A stretch of 64,000 nucleotides of DNA, taken from Prosopocoilus inquinatus (Eukaryota > Arthropoda > Insecta > Coleoptera > Lucanidae). Under the pieces are notes generated by a model that ran no database searches, was not told where the DNA came from, and was given only the letters and a program-made list of their open reading frames with translations. Where the stretch lies: NCBI GenBank assembly GCA_036172665.1, contig JAYKNF010000016.1, positions 2,046,001-2,110,000 on the forward strand, written 5' to 3'. Positions 25,369 through 38,066 of this stretch are shown piece after piece (the first letter of the stretch is position 1; each line of letters starts with the position of its first letter). A program made the translations under genes and the position numbers.

Positions 25369-28300
25369 TTGAACGAAATAACATGTACTAGCGTTGTTCC
25401 TGTGATGTATCTAATCGATCCCTACTTATCTATCTTGTTATTTGACGTTACGATGGACTCCAGTATCTCTGATGTGAGATACGAAATTCTCGGACGCAGC
25501 AGAAGCTGGAAATAGTTTTGAACGAAATAACATGTATTAGCGTTGTTCCTGTGATGTATCTAATCGATCCCTACTTATCTATCTTGTTATTTGACGTTAC
25601 GATGGACTCCAGTAACTCCGATGGGAGATACGAAGTTCTCGGACGCAGCAGAAGCTGGAAATAGTTTAGAACGAAATAACACGTATTAGCGTTGTTCCCT
25701 TGATGTATCTAATCGATCCTTACTTATCTATCTTGTTATTTGACGTTACGATGGACTCCAGTAACTTTGATTTGAGATACGAAGTTCTCGGACGCAGCAG
25801 AAGCTGGAAATAGTTTTGAACGAAATAACACGTGTTAGCGTTGTTCCTGTGATGTATCTAATCGACCCTTACTTATCTATCTTGTTATTTGACGTTACAA
25901 TGGACTCCAGTAACTCCGATGTGAGATACGAATTTCTCGGACGCAGCAGAAGCTGGAAATAGTTTTGAACGAAACAACACGTATTAGCGTTGTTCCTGTG
26001 ATGTATCTAATCGATCCTTACTTATCTATCTTCTTATTTGACGTTACGATGGACTCCAGTAACTTTGGTTTGAGATACGAAGTTCTCGGACGCAGCAGAA
26101 GCTGGAAATAGTTTTGAACGAAATAACACGTGTTAGCGTTGTTCCTGTGATGTATCTAATCGACCCTTACTTATCTATCTTGTTATTTGACGTTACAATG
26201 GACTCCAGTAACTCCGATGTGAGATACGAAGTTTTCGGACGCAGCAGAAGCTGGAAATAGTTTTGAACGAAATAACACGTGTTAGCGTTGTTCCTGTGAT
26301 GTATCTAATCGACCCTTACTTATCTATCTTGTTATTTGACGTTACAATGGACTCCAGTAACTTTGATTTGAAGTACGAAGTTCTCGGACGCAGCAGAAGC
26401 TGGAAATAATTTTGAACGAAATAAAACGTATTAGCGTTGTTCCTGTGATGTATCTAATCGATCCTTACTTATCTATCATATTATTTGACGTTACGATGGA
26501 CTCCAGTAACTCCGATGTGAGATACGAAGTTCTCGGACGCAGCAGAAGCTGGAAATAGTTTTGAACGAAACAACACGTATTAGCGTTGTTCCTGTGTTGT
26601 ATCTAATCGATCCTTACTTATCTATCATATTATTTGACGTTACGATGGACTCCAGTAACTTTGAATTGAAGTACGAAGTTCTCGGACGCAGCAGAAGCTG
26701 GAAATAGTTTTGAACGAAATAACACGTATTAGCGTTGTTCCTGTGATGTATCTAATCGATCCTTACTTATCTATCTTGTTATTTGACGTAACGATGGACT
26801 CCAGTAACTTTGATTTGAGATAAGATGTTCTTGGACGCAGCAGAAGCTGGAAATAGTTTTGAACGAAATAGCACGTGTTAGCGTTGTTCCTGTGATGTAT
26901 CTAATCGACCCTTACTTATCTATCTTGTTATTTGACATTACGATGGACTCCAGTAACTTTGATTTGAAGTACGAAATTCTCGGACGCAGCAGAAGCTGGA
27001 AATAGTTTTGAACGAAATAACACGTATTAGCGTTGTTCCTGTGATGTATCTAATCGACCCTTACTTATCTATCTTGTTATTTGACGTTACAATGGACTCC
27101 AGTAACTCCGATGTGAGATACGAATTTCTCGGACGCAGCAGAAGCTGGAAATAGTTTAGAACGAAATAACACGTATTAACGTTGTTCCTGTGTTGTATCT
27201 AATCTATCCTTACTTATCTATCATATTATTTGACGTTACGATGGACTCCAGTAACTTTGATTTGAAGTACGAAGTTCTCGGACGCAGCAGAAGCTGGAAA
27301 TAGTTTTGAACGAAACAACACGTATTAGCGTTGTTCCTGTGATGTATCTAATCGATCCTTACTTATCTATCTTGTTATTTGACGTTACGATGGACTCCTG
27401 TAACTTTGGTTTGAGATACGAAGTTCTCGGACGCAGCAGAAGCTGGAAATAGTTTTGAACGAAATAACACGTGTTAGCGTTGTTCCTGTGATGTATCTAA
27501 TCGACCCTTACTTATCTATCTTGTTATTTGACGTTACAATGGACTCCAGTAACTCCGATGTGAGATACGAATTTCTCGGACGCAGCAGAAGCTGGAAATA
27601 GTTTTGAACGAAATAACACGTATTAGCGTTGTTCCTGTGTTGTATCTAATCGATCCTTACTTATCTATCATATTATTTGACGTTACGATGGACTCCAGTA
27701 ACTTTGATTTGAAGTACGAAGTTCTCGGACGCAGCAGAAGCTGGAAATAGTTTTGAACGAAATAGCACGTGTTAGCGTTGTTCCTGTGATGTATCTAATC
27801 GACCCTTACTTATCTATCTTGTTATTTGAAGTTACGATGGACTCCAGTAACTCCGATGTGAGATACGAAGTTCTCGGACGCAGCATAGGCTGGAAATAGT
27901 TTCGAAAGAAACAACACGTATTAGCGTTGTTAATATGATGTATCTAATCGATCCTTACTTATCTATCTTGTTATTTGACGTTACGATGTACTCCAGTAAC
28001 TTTGATTTGAGATACGAAATTCTCGGACGCAGCAGAAGCTGGAAATAGTTTCGAACGAAACAACACGTATTAGCGTCGTTCCTGTGATGTATCTAATCGA
28101 TCGTTACTTATCTATCTTGTTATTTGACGTTACGATGGACTCCAGTAACTCCGATGGGAGATACGAAGTTCTCGGACGCAGCAGAAGCTGGAAATAGTTT
28201 AGAACGAAATAACACGTATTAGCGTTGTTCCTTTGATGTATCTAATCCATCCTTACTTATCTATCTTGTTATTTGACGTTACGATGGACTCCAGTAACTT

Positions 28301-29391
28301 TGATTTTAGATACGAAGTTCTCGGACGCAGCAGAAGCTGGAAATAGTTTTGAACGAAATAACACGTGTCAGCGTTGTTCCTGTGATGTATCTAATCGACC
28401 CTTACTTATCTATCTTGTTATTTGACGTTACAATGGACTCCAGTAACTCCGATGTGAGATACGAATTTCTCGGACGCAGCAGAAGCTGGAAATAGTTTTG
28501 AACGAAACAACACGTATTAGCGTTGTTAATGTGATGTATCTAATCGATCCTTACTTATCTATCTTGTTATTTGACGTTACGATGGACTCCAGTAACTTTG
28601 ATTTGAGATAAGATGTTCTCGGACGCAGCAGAAGCTGGAAATAGTTTTGAACGAAACAACACGTATTAGCGTTGTTCCTGTGTTGTATCTAATCGATCCT
28701 TACTTATCTATCATATTATTTGACGTTACGATGGACTCCAGTAACTTTGATTTGAAGTACGAAGTTCTCGGACGCAGCAGAAGCTGGAAATAGTTTTGAA
28801 AGAAATAAAACGTATTAGCGTTGTTCCTGTGATGTATCTAATCGATCCTTACTTATCTATCTTGTTATTTGACGTTACGATGGACTCCAGTAACTTTGAT
28901 TTGAGATACGAAGTTTTCGGACGCAGCAGAAGCTGGAAATAGTTTTGAACGAAACAACACGTATTGGCGTTGTTCCTGTGATGTATCTAATCGATCCTTA
29001 CTTATCTATCTTGTTATTTGACGTTACGATGGACTCCAGTAACTTTGATTTGAGATACGAAGTTTTCGGACGCAGCAGAAGCTGGAAATAGTTTTGAACG
29101 AAACAACACGTATTAGCGTTGTTCCTGTGATGTATCTAATCGATCCTTACTTATCTATCTTGTTATTTGACGTTACGATGGACTGCAGTAACTTTGATTT
29201 TAGATACGAAGTTCTCGGACGCAGCAGAAGCTGGAAATAGTTTTGAACGAAATAACACGTGTTAGCGTTGTTCCTGTGATGTACCTAATCGACACTTACT
29301 TATCTATCTTGTTATTTGACGTTACGATGGACTCCAGTAACTCCGATGGGAGATACGAAGTTCTCGGACGCAGCAGAAGCTGGAAATAGTT
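25369..29391 (+). repeat. HOR segment m11-m37 (27 monomers)
   Basis: Exactly 27x149 bp in reference order from catgtacta (m11) to gatgggag (m37). m17 carries the ggaaataatttt variant (about 26407). m29 has atcgatcg rather than the atagatcg of the copies left of 12 kb. m36 has gattttagat and m37 has cgacacttac. The last two recur 11,804 bp downstream, which marks this as part of the large duplicated block. Confidence 0.9.
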
Positions 29392-29511
29392 TTGAACGAA
29401 ATAACACGTATTAGCGTTGTTCGTGTGTTGTATCTAATCGATCCTTACTTATCTATCATATTATTTGACGTTACGATGGACTCCAGTAACTTTGATTTGA
29501 AGTACGAAGTT
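29392..29511 (+). repeat. 120-bp monomer m1, gttcgtgtg subtype
   Basis: Same deletion; opens 8-mer copy 1. Confidence 0.96.
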
Positions 29512-30554
29512 TTGAACGAAACAACACGTATTAGCGTTGTTCCTGTGATGTATCTAATCGATCCTTACTTATCTATCTTGTTATTTGACGTTACGATGGA
29601 CTCCAGTAACTTTGATTTGAGATACGAAGTTTTCGGACGCAGCAGAAGCTGGAAATAGTTTTGAACGAAACAACACGTATTAGCTTTGTTCCTGTGATGT
29701 ATCTAATCGATCCTTACTTATCTATCTTGTTATTTGACGTTACGATGGACTGCAGTAACTTTGATTTGAGATACGAAGTTCTCGGACGCAGCAGAAGCTG
29801 GAAATAGTTTTGAACGAAATAACACGTGTTAGCGTTGTTCCTGTGATGTACCTAATCGACCCTTACTTATCTATCTTGTTATTTGACGTTACGATGTACT
29901 CCAGTAACTCCGATGGGAGATACGAAGTTCTCGGACGCAGCAGAAGCTGGATATAGTTTAGAACGAAATAACACGTATTAGCGTTGTTCCTGTGATGTAT
30001 CTAATCGATCCTTACTTATCTATCTTGTTATTTGACGTTACGATGGACTCCAGTAACTTTGATTTGAGATACGAAGTTTTCGGACGCAGCAGAAGCTGGA
30101 AATAGTTTTGAACGAAACAACACGTATTGGCGTTGTTCCTGTGATGTATCTAATCGATCCTTACTTATCTATCTTGTTATTTGACGTTACGATGGACTCC
30201 AGTAACTTTGATTTGAGATACGAAGTTTTCGGACGCAGCAGAAGCTGGAAATAGTTTTGAACGAAACAACACGTATTAGCGTTGTTCCTGTGATGTATCT
30301 AATCGATCCTTACTTATCTATCTTGTTATTTGACGTTACGATGGACTGCAGTAACTTTGATTTGAGATACGAAGTTCTCGGACGCAGCAGAAGCTGGAAA
30401 TAGTTTTGAACGAAATAACACGTGTTAGCGTTGTTCCTGTGATGTACCTAATCGACCCTTACTTATCTATCTTGTTATTTGACGTTACGATGGACTCCAG
30501 TAACTCCGATGGGAGATACGAAGTTCTCGGACGCAGCAGAAGCTGGAAATAGTT
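29392..30554 (+). repeat. 8-mer short HOR (1,163 bp), copy 1
   Basis: m1-m4, an m5/m34 hybrid (29959..30107), m35, m36, m37. The hybrid starts as m5 (tagaacg after ctggatatag) and ends with gttttcgg like m34, so m6-m33 are excised. The length is 120 + 7x149. The same 8-mer appears at 33357, 41196 and 45161. Confidence 0.92.
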
Positions 30555-30674
30555 TTGAACGAAATAACACGTATTAGCGTTGTTCGTGTGTTGTATCTAA
30601 TCGATCCTTACTTATCTATCATATTATTTGACGTTACGATGGACTCCAGTAACTTTGATTTGAAGTACGAAGTT
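30555..30674 (+). repeat. 120-bp monomer m1, gttcgtgtg subtype
   Basis: Same deletion; opens 19-mer copy 1. Confidence 0.96.
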
Positions 30675-33356
30675 TTGAACGAAACAACACGTATTAGCGT
30701 TGTTCCTGTGATGTATCTAATCGATCCTTACTTATCTATCTTGTTATTTGACGTTACGATGGACTCCAGTAACTTTGATTTGAGATACGAAGTTTTCGGA
30801 CGCAGCAGAAGCTGGAAATAGTTTTGAACGAAACAACACGTATTAGCTTTGTTCCTGTGATGTATCTAATCGATCCTTACTTATCTATCTTGTTATTTGA
30901 CGTTACGATGGACTGCAGTAACTTTGATTTGAGATACGAAGTTCTCGGACGCAGCAGAAGCTGGAAATAGTTTTGAACGAAATAACACGTGTTAGCGTTG
31001 TTCCTGTGATGTACCTAATCGACCCTTACTTATCTATCTTGTTATTTGACGTTACGATGTACTCCAGTAACTCCGATGGGAGATACGAAGTTCTCGGACG
31101 CAGCAGAAGCTGGATATAGTTTAGAACGAAATAACACGTATTAGCGTTGTTCCTGTGATGTATCTAATCGATCCTTACTTATCTATCTTGTTATTTGACG
31201 TTACGATGGACTCCAGTAACTTTGATTTGAGATACGATGTTCTCGGACGCAGCAGAAGCTGGAAATAGTTTTGAACGAAATAACACGTGTTAGCGTTGTT
31301 CCTGTGATGTATCTAATCGACCCTTACTTATCTATCTTGTTATTTGACGTTACAATGGACTCCAGTAACTCCGATGTGAGATACGAATTTCTCGGACGCA
31401 GCAGAAGCTGGAAATAGTTTTGAACGAAACAACACGTATTAGCGTTGTTCCTGTGATGTATCTAATCGATCCTTACTTATCTATCTTCTTATTTGACGTT
31501 ACGATGGACTCCAGTAACTTTGGTTTGAGATACGAAGTTCTCGGACGCAGCAGAAGCTGGAAATAGTTTTGAACGAAATAACACGTGTTAGCGTTGTTCC
31601 TGTGTTGTATCTAATCGATCCTTACTTATCTATCATATTATTTGACGTTACGATGGACTCCAGTAACTTTGATTTGAAGTACGAAGTTCTCGGACGCAGC
31701 AGAAGCTGGAAATAGTTTTGAACGAAATAGCACGTGTTAGCGTTGTTCCTGTGATGTATCTAATCGACCCTTACTTATCTATCTTGTTATTTGAAGTTAC
31801 GATGGACTCCAGTAACTCCGATGTGAGATACGAAGTTCTCGGACGCAGCATAGGCTGGAAATAGTTTCGAAAGAAACAACACGTATTAGCGTTGTTAATA
31901 TGATGTATCTAATCGATCCTTACTTATCTATCTTGTTATTTGACGTTACGATGTACTCCAGTAACTTTGATTTGAGATACGAAATTCTCGGACGCAGCAG
32001 AAGCTGGAAATAGTTTCGAACGAAACAACACGTATTAGCGTCGTTCCTGTGATGTATCTAATCGATCGTTACTTATCTATCTTGTTATTTGACGTTACGA
32101 TGGACTCCAGTAACTCCGATGGGAGATACGAAGTTCTCGGACGCAGCAGAAGCTGGAAATAGTTTAGAACGAAATAACACGTATTAGCGTTGTTCCTTTG
32201 ATGTATCTAATCCATCCTTACTTATCTATCTTGTTATTTGACGTTACGATGGACTCCAGTAACTTTGATTTTAGATACGAAGTTCTCGGACGCAGCAGAA
32301 GCTGGAAATAGTTTTGAACGAAATAACACGTGTCAGCGTTGTTCCTGTGATGTATCTAATCGACCCTTACTTATCTATCTTGTTATTTGACGTTACAATG
32401 GACTCCAGTAACTCCGATGTGAGATACGAATTTCTCGGACGCAGCAGAAGCTGGAAATAGTTTTGAACGAAACAACACGTATTAGCGTTGTTAATGTGAT
32501 GTATCTAATCGATCCTTACTTATCTATCTTGTTATTTGACGTTACGATGGACTCCAGTAACTTTGATTTGAGATAAGATGTTCTCGGACGCAGCAGAAGC
32601 TGGAAATAGTTTTGAACGAAACAACACGTATTAGCGTTGTTCCTGTGTTGTATCTAATCGATCCTTACTTATCTATCATATTATTTGACGTTACGATGGA
32701 CTCCAGTAACTTTGATTTGAAGTACGAAGTTCTCGGACGCAGCAGAAGCTGGAAATAGTTTTGAAAGAAATAAAACGTATTAGCGTTGTTCCTGTGATGT
32801 ATCTAATCGATCCTTACTTATCTATCTTGTTATTTGACGTTACGATGGACTCCAGTAACTTTGATTTGAGATACGAAGTTTTCGGACGCAGCAGAAGCTG
32901 GAAATAGTTTTGAACGAAACAACACGTATTGGCGTTGTTCCTGTGATGTATCTAATCGATCCTTACTTATCTATCTTGTTATTTGACGTTACGATGGACT
33001 CCAGTAACTTTGATTTGAGATACGAAGTTTTCGGACGCAGCAGAAGCTGGAAATAGTTTTGAACGAAACAACACGTATTAGCGTTGTTCCTGTGATGTAT
33101 CTAATCGATCCTTACTTATCTATCTTGTTATTTGACGTTACGATGGACTGCAGTAACTTTGATTTGAGATACGAAGTTCTCGGACGCAGCAGAAGCTGGA
33201 AATAGTTTTGAACGAAATAACACGTGTTAGCGTTGTTCCTGTGATGTACCTAATCGACCCTTACTTATCTATCTTGTTATTTGACGTTACGATGGACTCC
33301 AGTAACTCCGATGGGAGATACGAAGTTCTCGGACGCAGCAGAAGCTGGAAATAGTT
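30555..33356 (+). repeat. 19-mer short HOR (2,802 bp), copy 1
   Basis: m1-m7, an m8/m26 hybrid (31569..31717, gtgttagcg followed by gtgttgtat and ttgaag), m27-m37. The length is 120 + 18x149. It recurs at 42359. Together with the preceding 8-mer it forms a 27-monomer, 3,965-bp unit. Confidence 0.92.
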
Positions 33357-33476
33357 TTGAACGAAATAACACGTATTAGCGTTGTTCGTGTGTTGTATCT
33401 AATCGATCCTTACTTATCTATCATATTATTTGACGTTACGATGGACTCCAGTAACTTTGATTTGAAGTACGAAGTT
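33357..33476 (+). repeat. 120-bp monomer m1, gttcgtgtg subtype
   Basis: Same deletion; opens 8-mer copy 2. Confidence 0.96.
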
Positions 33477-34519
33477 TTGAACGAAACAACACGTATTAGC
33501 GTTGTTCCTGTGATGTATCTAATCGATCCTTACTTATCTATCTTGCTATTTGACGTTACGATGGACTCCAGTAACTTTGATTTGAGATACGAAGTTTTCG
33601 GACGCAGCAGAAGCTGGAAATAGTTTTGAACGAAACAACACGTATTAGCTTTGTTCCTGTGATGTATCTAATCGATCCTTACTTATCTATCTTGTTATTT
33701 GACGTTACGATGGACTGCAGTAACTTTGATTTGAGATACGAAGTTCTCGGACGCAGCAGAAGCTGGAAATAGTTTTGAACGAAATAACACGTGTTAGCGT
33801 TGTTCCTGTGATGTACCTAATCGACCCTTACTTATCTATCTTGTTATTTGACGTTACGATGTACTCCAGTAACTCCGATGGGAGATACGAAGTTCTCGGA
33901 CGCAGCAGAAGCTGGATATAGTTTAGAACGAAATAACACGTATTAGCGTTGTTCCTGTGATGTATCTAATCGATCCTTACTTATCTATCTTGTTATTTGA
34001 CGTTACGATGGACTCCAGTAACTTTGATTTGAGATACGAAGTTTTCGGACGCAGCAGAAGCTGGAAATAGTTTTGAACGAAACAACACGTATTGGCGTTG
34101 TTCCTGTGATGTATCTAATCGATCCTTACTTATCTATCTTGTTATTTGACGTTACGATGGACTCCAGTAACTTTGATTTGAGATACGAAGTTTTCGGACG
34201 CAGCAGAAGCTGGAAATAGTTTTGAACGAAACAACACGTATTAGCGTTGTTCCTGTGATGTATCTAATCGATCCTTACTTATCTATCTTGTTATTTGACG
34301 TTACGATGGACTGCAGTAACTTTGATTTGAGATACGAAGTTCTCGGACGCAGCAGAAGCTGGAAATAGTTTTGAACGAAATAACACGTGTTAGCGTTGTT
34401 CCTGTGATGTACCTAATCGACCCTTACTTATCTATCTTGTTATTTGACGTTACGATGGACTCCAGTAACTCCGATGGGAGATACGAAGTTCTCGGACGCA
34501 GCAGAAGCTGGAAATAGTT
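33357..34519 (+). repeat. 8-mer short HOR (1,163 bp), copy 2
   Basis: Same composition as the 8-mer at 29392, with the m5/m34 hybrid at 33924..34072. It carries a private c in cttgctattt (33546). Confidence 0.92.
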
Positions 34520-34639
34520 TTGAACGAAATAACACGTATTAGCGTTGTTCGTGTGTTGTATCTAATCGATCCTTACTTATCTATCATATTATTTGACGTT
34601 ACGATGGACTCCAGTAACTTTGATTTGAAGTACGAAGTT
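34520..34639 (+). repeat. 120-bp monomer m1, gttcgtgtg subtype
   Basis: Same deletion; opens the m1-m23 segment. Confidence 0.96.
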
Positions 34640-37600
34640 TTGAACGAAACAACACGTATTAGCGTTGTTCCTGTGATGTATCTAATCGATCCTTACTTAT
34701 CTATCTTGTTATTTGACGTTACGATGGACTCCAGTAACTTTGATTTGAGATACGAAGTTTTCGGACGCAGCAGAAGCTGGAAATAGTTTTGAACGAAACA
34801 ACACGTATTAGCTTTGTTCCTGTGATGTATCTAATCGATCCTTACTTATCTATCTTGTTATTTGACGTTACGATGGACTGCAGTAACTTTGATTTGAGAT
34901 ACGAAGTTCTCGGACGCAGCAGAAGCTGGAAATAGTTTTGAACGAAATAACACGTGTTAGCGTTGTTCCTGTGATGTACCTAATCGACCCTTACTTATCT
35001 ATCTTGTTATTTGACGTTACGATGTACTCCAGTAACTCCGATGGGAGATACGAAGTTCTCGGACGCAGCAGAAGCTGGATATAGTTTAGAACGAAATAAC
35101 ACGTATTAGCGTTGTTCCTGTGATGTATCTAATCGATCCTTACTTATCTATCTTGTTATTTGACGTTACGATGGACTCCAGTAACTTTGATTTGAGATAC
35201 GATGTTCTCGGACGCAGCAGAAGCTGGAAATAGTTTTGAACGAAATAACACGTGTTAGCGTTGTTCCTGTGATGTATCTAATCGACCCTTACTTATCTAT
35301 CTTGTTATTTGACGTTACAATGGACTCCAGTAACTCCGATGTGAGATACGAATTTCTCGGACGCAGCAGAAGCTGGAAATAGTTTTGAACGAAACAACAC
35401 GTATTAGCGTTGTTCCTGTGATGTATCTAATCGATCCTTACTTATCTATCTTCTTATTTGACGTTACGATGGACTCCAGTAACTTTGGTTTGAGATACGA
35501 AGTTCTCGGACGCAGCAGAAGCTGGAAATAGTTTTGAACGAAATAACACGTGTTAGCGTTGTTCCTGTGATGTATCTAATCGACCCTTACTTATCTATCT
35601 TGTTATTTGACGTTACAATGGACTCCAGTAACTCCGATGTGAGATACGAAGTTTTCGGACGCAGCAGAAGCTGGAAATAGTTTTGAACGAAACAACACGT
35701 ATTAGCGTTGTTCCTGTGATAGATCTAATCGATCCTTACTTATCTATCTTGTTATTTGACGTTACGATGGACTCCAGTAACTTTGATTTGAGATACGAAG
35801 TTTTCGGACGCAGCAGAAGCTGGAAATAGTTTTGAACGAAACAACACGTATTAGCGTTGTTCCTGTGATGTATCTAATCGATCCTTACTTATCTATCTTG
35901 TTATTTGACGTAACGATGGACTCCAGTAACTTTGATTTGAAGTACGAAGTTCTCGGACGCAGCAGAAGCTGGAAATAGTTTTGAACGAAATAACATGTAC
36001 TAGCGTTGTTCCTGTGATGTATCTAATCGATCCCTACTTATCTATCTTGTTATTTGACGTTACGATGGACTCCAGTATCTCTGATGTGAGATACGAAATT
36101 CTCGGACGCAGCAGAAGCTGGAAATAGTTTTGAACGAAATAACATGTATTAGCGTTGTTCCTGTGATGTATCTAATCGATCCCTACTTATCTATCTTGTT
36201 ATTTGACGTTACGATGGACTCCAGTAACTCCGATGGGAGATACGAAGTTCTCGGACGCAGCAGAAGCTGGAAATAGTTTAGAACGAAATAACACGTATTA
36301 GCGTTGTTCCCTTGATGTATCTAATCGATCCTTACTTATCTATCTTGTTATTTGACGTTACGATGGACTCCAGTAACTTTGATTTGAGATACGAAGTTCT
36401 CGGACGCAGCAGAAGCTGGAAATAGTTTTGAACGAAATAACACGTGTTAGCGTTGTTCCTGTGATGTATCTAATCGACCCTTACTTATCTATCTTGTTAT
36501 TTGACGTTACAATGGACTCCAGTAACTCCGATGTGAGATACGAATTTCTCGGACGCAGCAGAAGCTGGAAATAGTTTTGAACGAAACAACACGTATTAGC
36601 GTTGTTCCTGTGATGTATCTAATCGATCCTTACTTATCTATCTTCTTATTTGACGTTACGATGGACTCCAGTAACTTTGGTTTGAGATACGAAGTTCTCG
36701 GACGCAGCAGAAGCTGGAAATAGTTTTGAACGAAATAACACGTGTTAGCGTTGTTCCTGTGATGTATCTAATCGACCCTTACTTATCTATCTTGTTATTT
36801 GACGTTACAATGGACTCCAGTAACTCCGATGTGAGATACGAAGTTTTCGGACGCAGCAGAAGCTGGAAATAGTTTTGAACGAAATAACACGTGTTAGCGT
36901 TGTTCCTGTGATGTATCTAATCGACCCTTACTTATCTATCTTGTTATTTGACGTTACAATGGACTCCAGTAACTTTGATTTGAAGTACGAAGTTCTCGGA
37001 CGCAGCAGAAGCTGGAAATAGTTTTGAACGAAATAAAACGTATTAGCGTTGTTCCTGTGATGTATCTAATCGATCCTTACTTATCTATCATATTATTTGA
37101 CGTTACGATGGACTCCAGTAACTCCGATGTGAGATACGAAGTTCTCGGACGCAGCAGAAGCTGGAAATAGTTTTGAACGAAACAACACGTATTAGCGTTG
37201 TTCCTGTGTTGTATCTAATCGATCCTTACTTATCTATCATATTATTTGACGTTACGATGGACTCCAGTAACTTTGAATTGAAGTACGAAGTTCTCGGACG
37301 CAGCAGAAGCTGGAAATAGTTTTGAACGAAATAACACGTATTAGCGTTGTTCCTGTGATGTATCTAATCGATCCTTACTTATCTATCTTGTTATTTGACG
37401 TAACGATGGACTCCAGTAACTTTGATTTGAGATAAGATGTTCTTGGACGCAGCAGAAGCTGGAAATAGTTTTGAACGAAATAGCACGTGTTAGCGTTGTT
37501 CCTGTGATGTATCTAATCGACCCTTACTTATCTATCTTGTTATTTGACATTACGATGGACTCCAGTAACTTTGATTTGAAGTACGAAATTCTCGGACGCA

Positions 37601-38066
37601 GCAGAAGCTGGAAATAGTTTTGAACGAAATAACACGTATTAGCGTTGTTCCTGTGATGTATCTAATCGACCCTTACTTATCTATCTTGTTATTTGACGTT
37701 ACAATGGACTCCAGTAACTCCGATGTGAGATACGAATTTCTCGGACGCAGCAGAAGCTGGAAATAGTTTAGAACGAAATAACACGTATTAACGTTGTTCC
37801 TGTGTTGTATCTAATCTATCCTTACTTATCTATCATATTATTTGACGTTACGATGGACTCCAGTAACTTTGATTTGAAGTACGAAGTTCTCGGACGCAGC
37901 AGAAGCTGGAAATAGTTTTGAACGAAACAACACGTATTAGCGTTGTTCCTGTGATGTATCTAATCGACCCTTACTTATCTATCTTGTTATTTGACGTTAC
38001 AATGGACTCCAGTAACTCCGATGTGAGATACGAAGTTTTCGGACGCAGCAGAAGCTGGAAATAGTT
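34520..38066 (+). repeat. HOR segment m1-m23 ending in an m24/m16 hybrid
   Basis: m1 to m23 in reference order, then a hybrid (37918..38066) that begins aacaac..attagcg like m24 and continues cgaccc, acaatgg, gttttcgg like m16. The order then restarts at m17. Identity with the block 11,804 bp upstream starts inside this hybrid, at 37938. Confidence 0.9.

Larger units (their letters stand above)
26134..36179 (+). repeat. 10,046-bp superrepeat block, copy A
   Basis: This block recurs at 37938..47983 with a shift of 11,804 bp, which is 80 monomers (4 of 120 bp and 76 of 149 bp). Four successive 120-bp monomers (29392, 30555, 33357, 34520) each have a partner at exactly +11,804. The edges are set by hybrid monomers: on the left the downstream copy comes from an m24-like monomer, on the right the downstream copy switches from m12 to m14. 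By eye I found three single-base differences: 29395 a against 41199 t, 33022 a against 44826 g, and 33546 c against 45350 t. Confidence 0.88.
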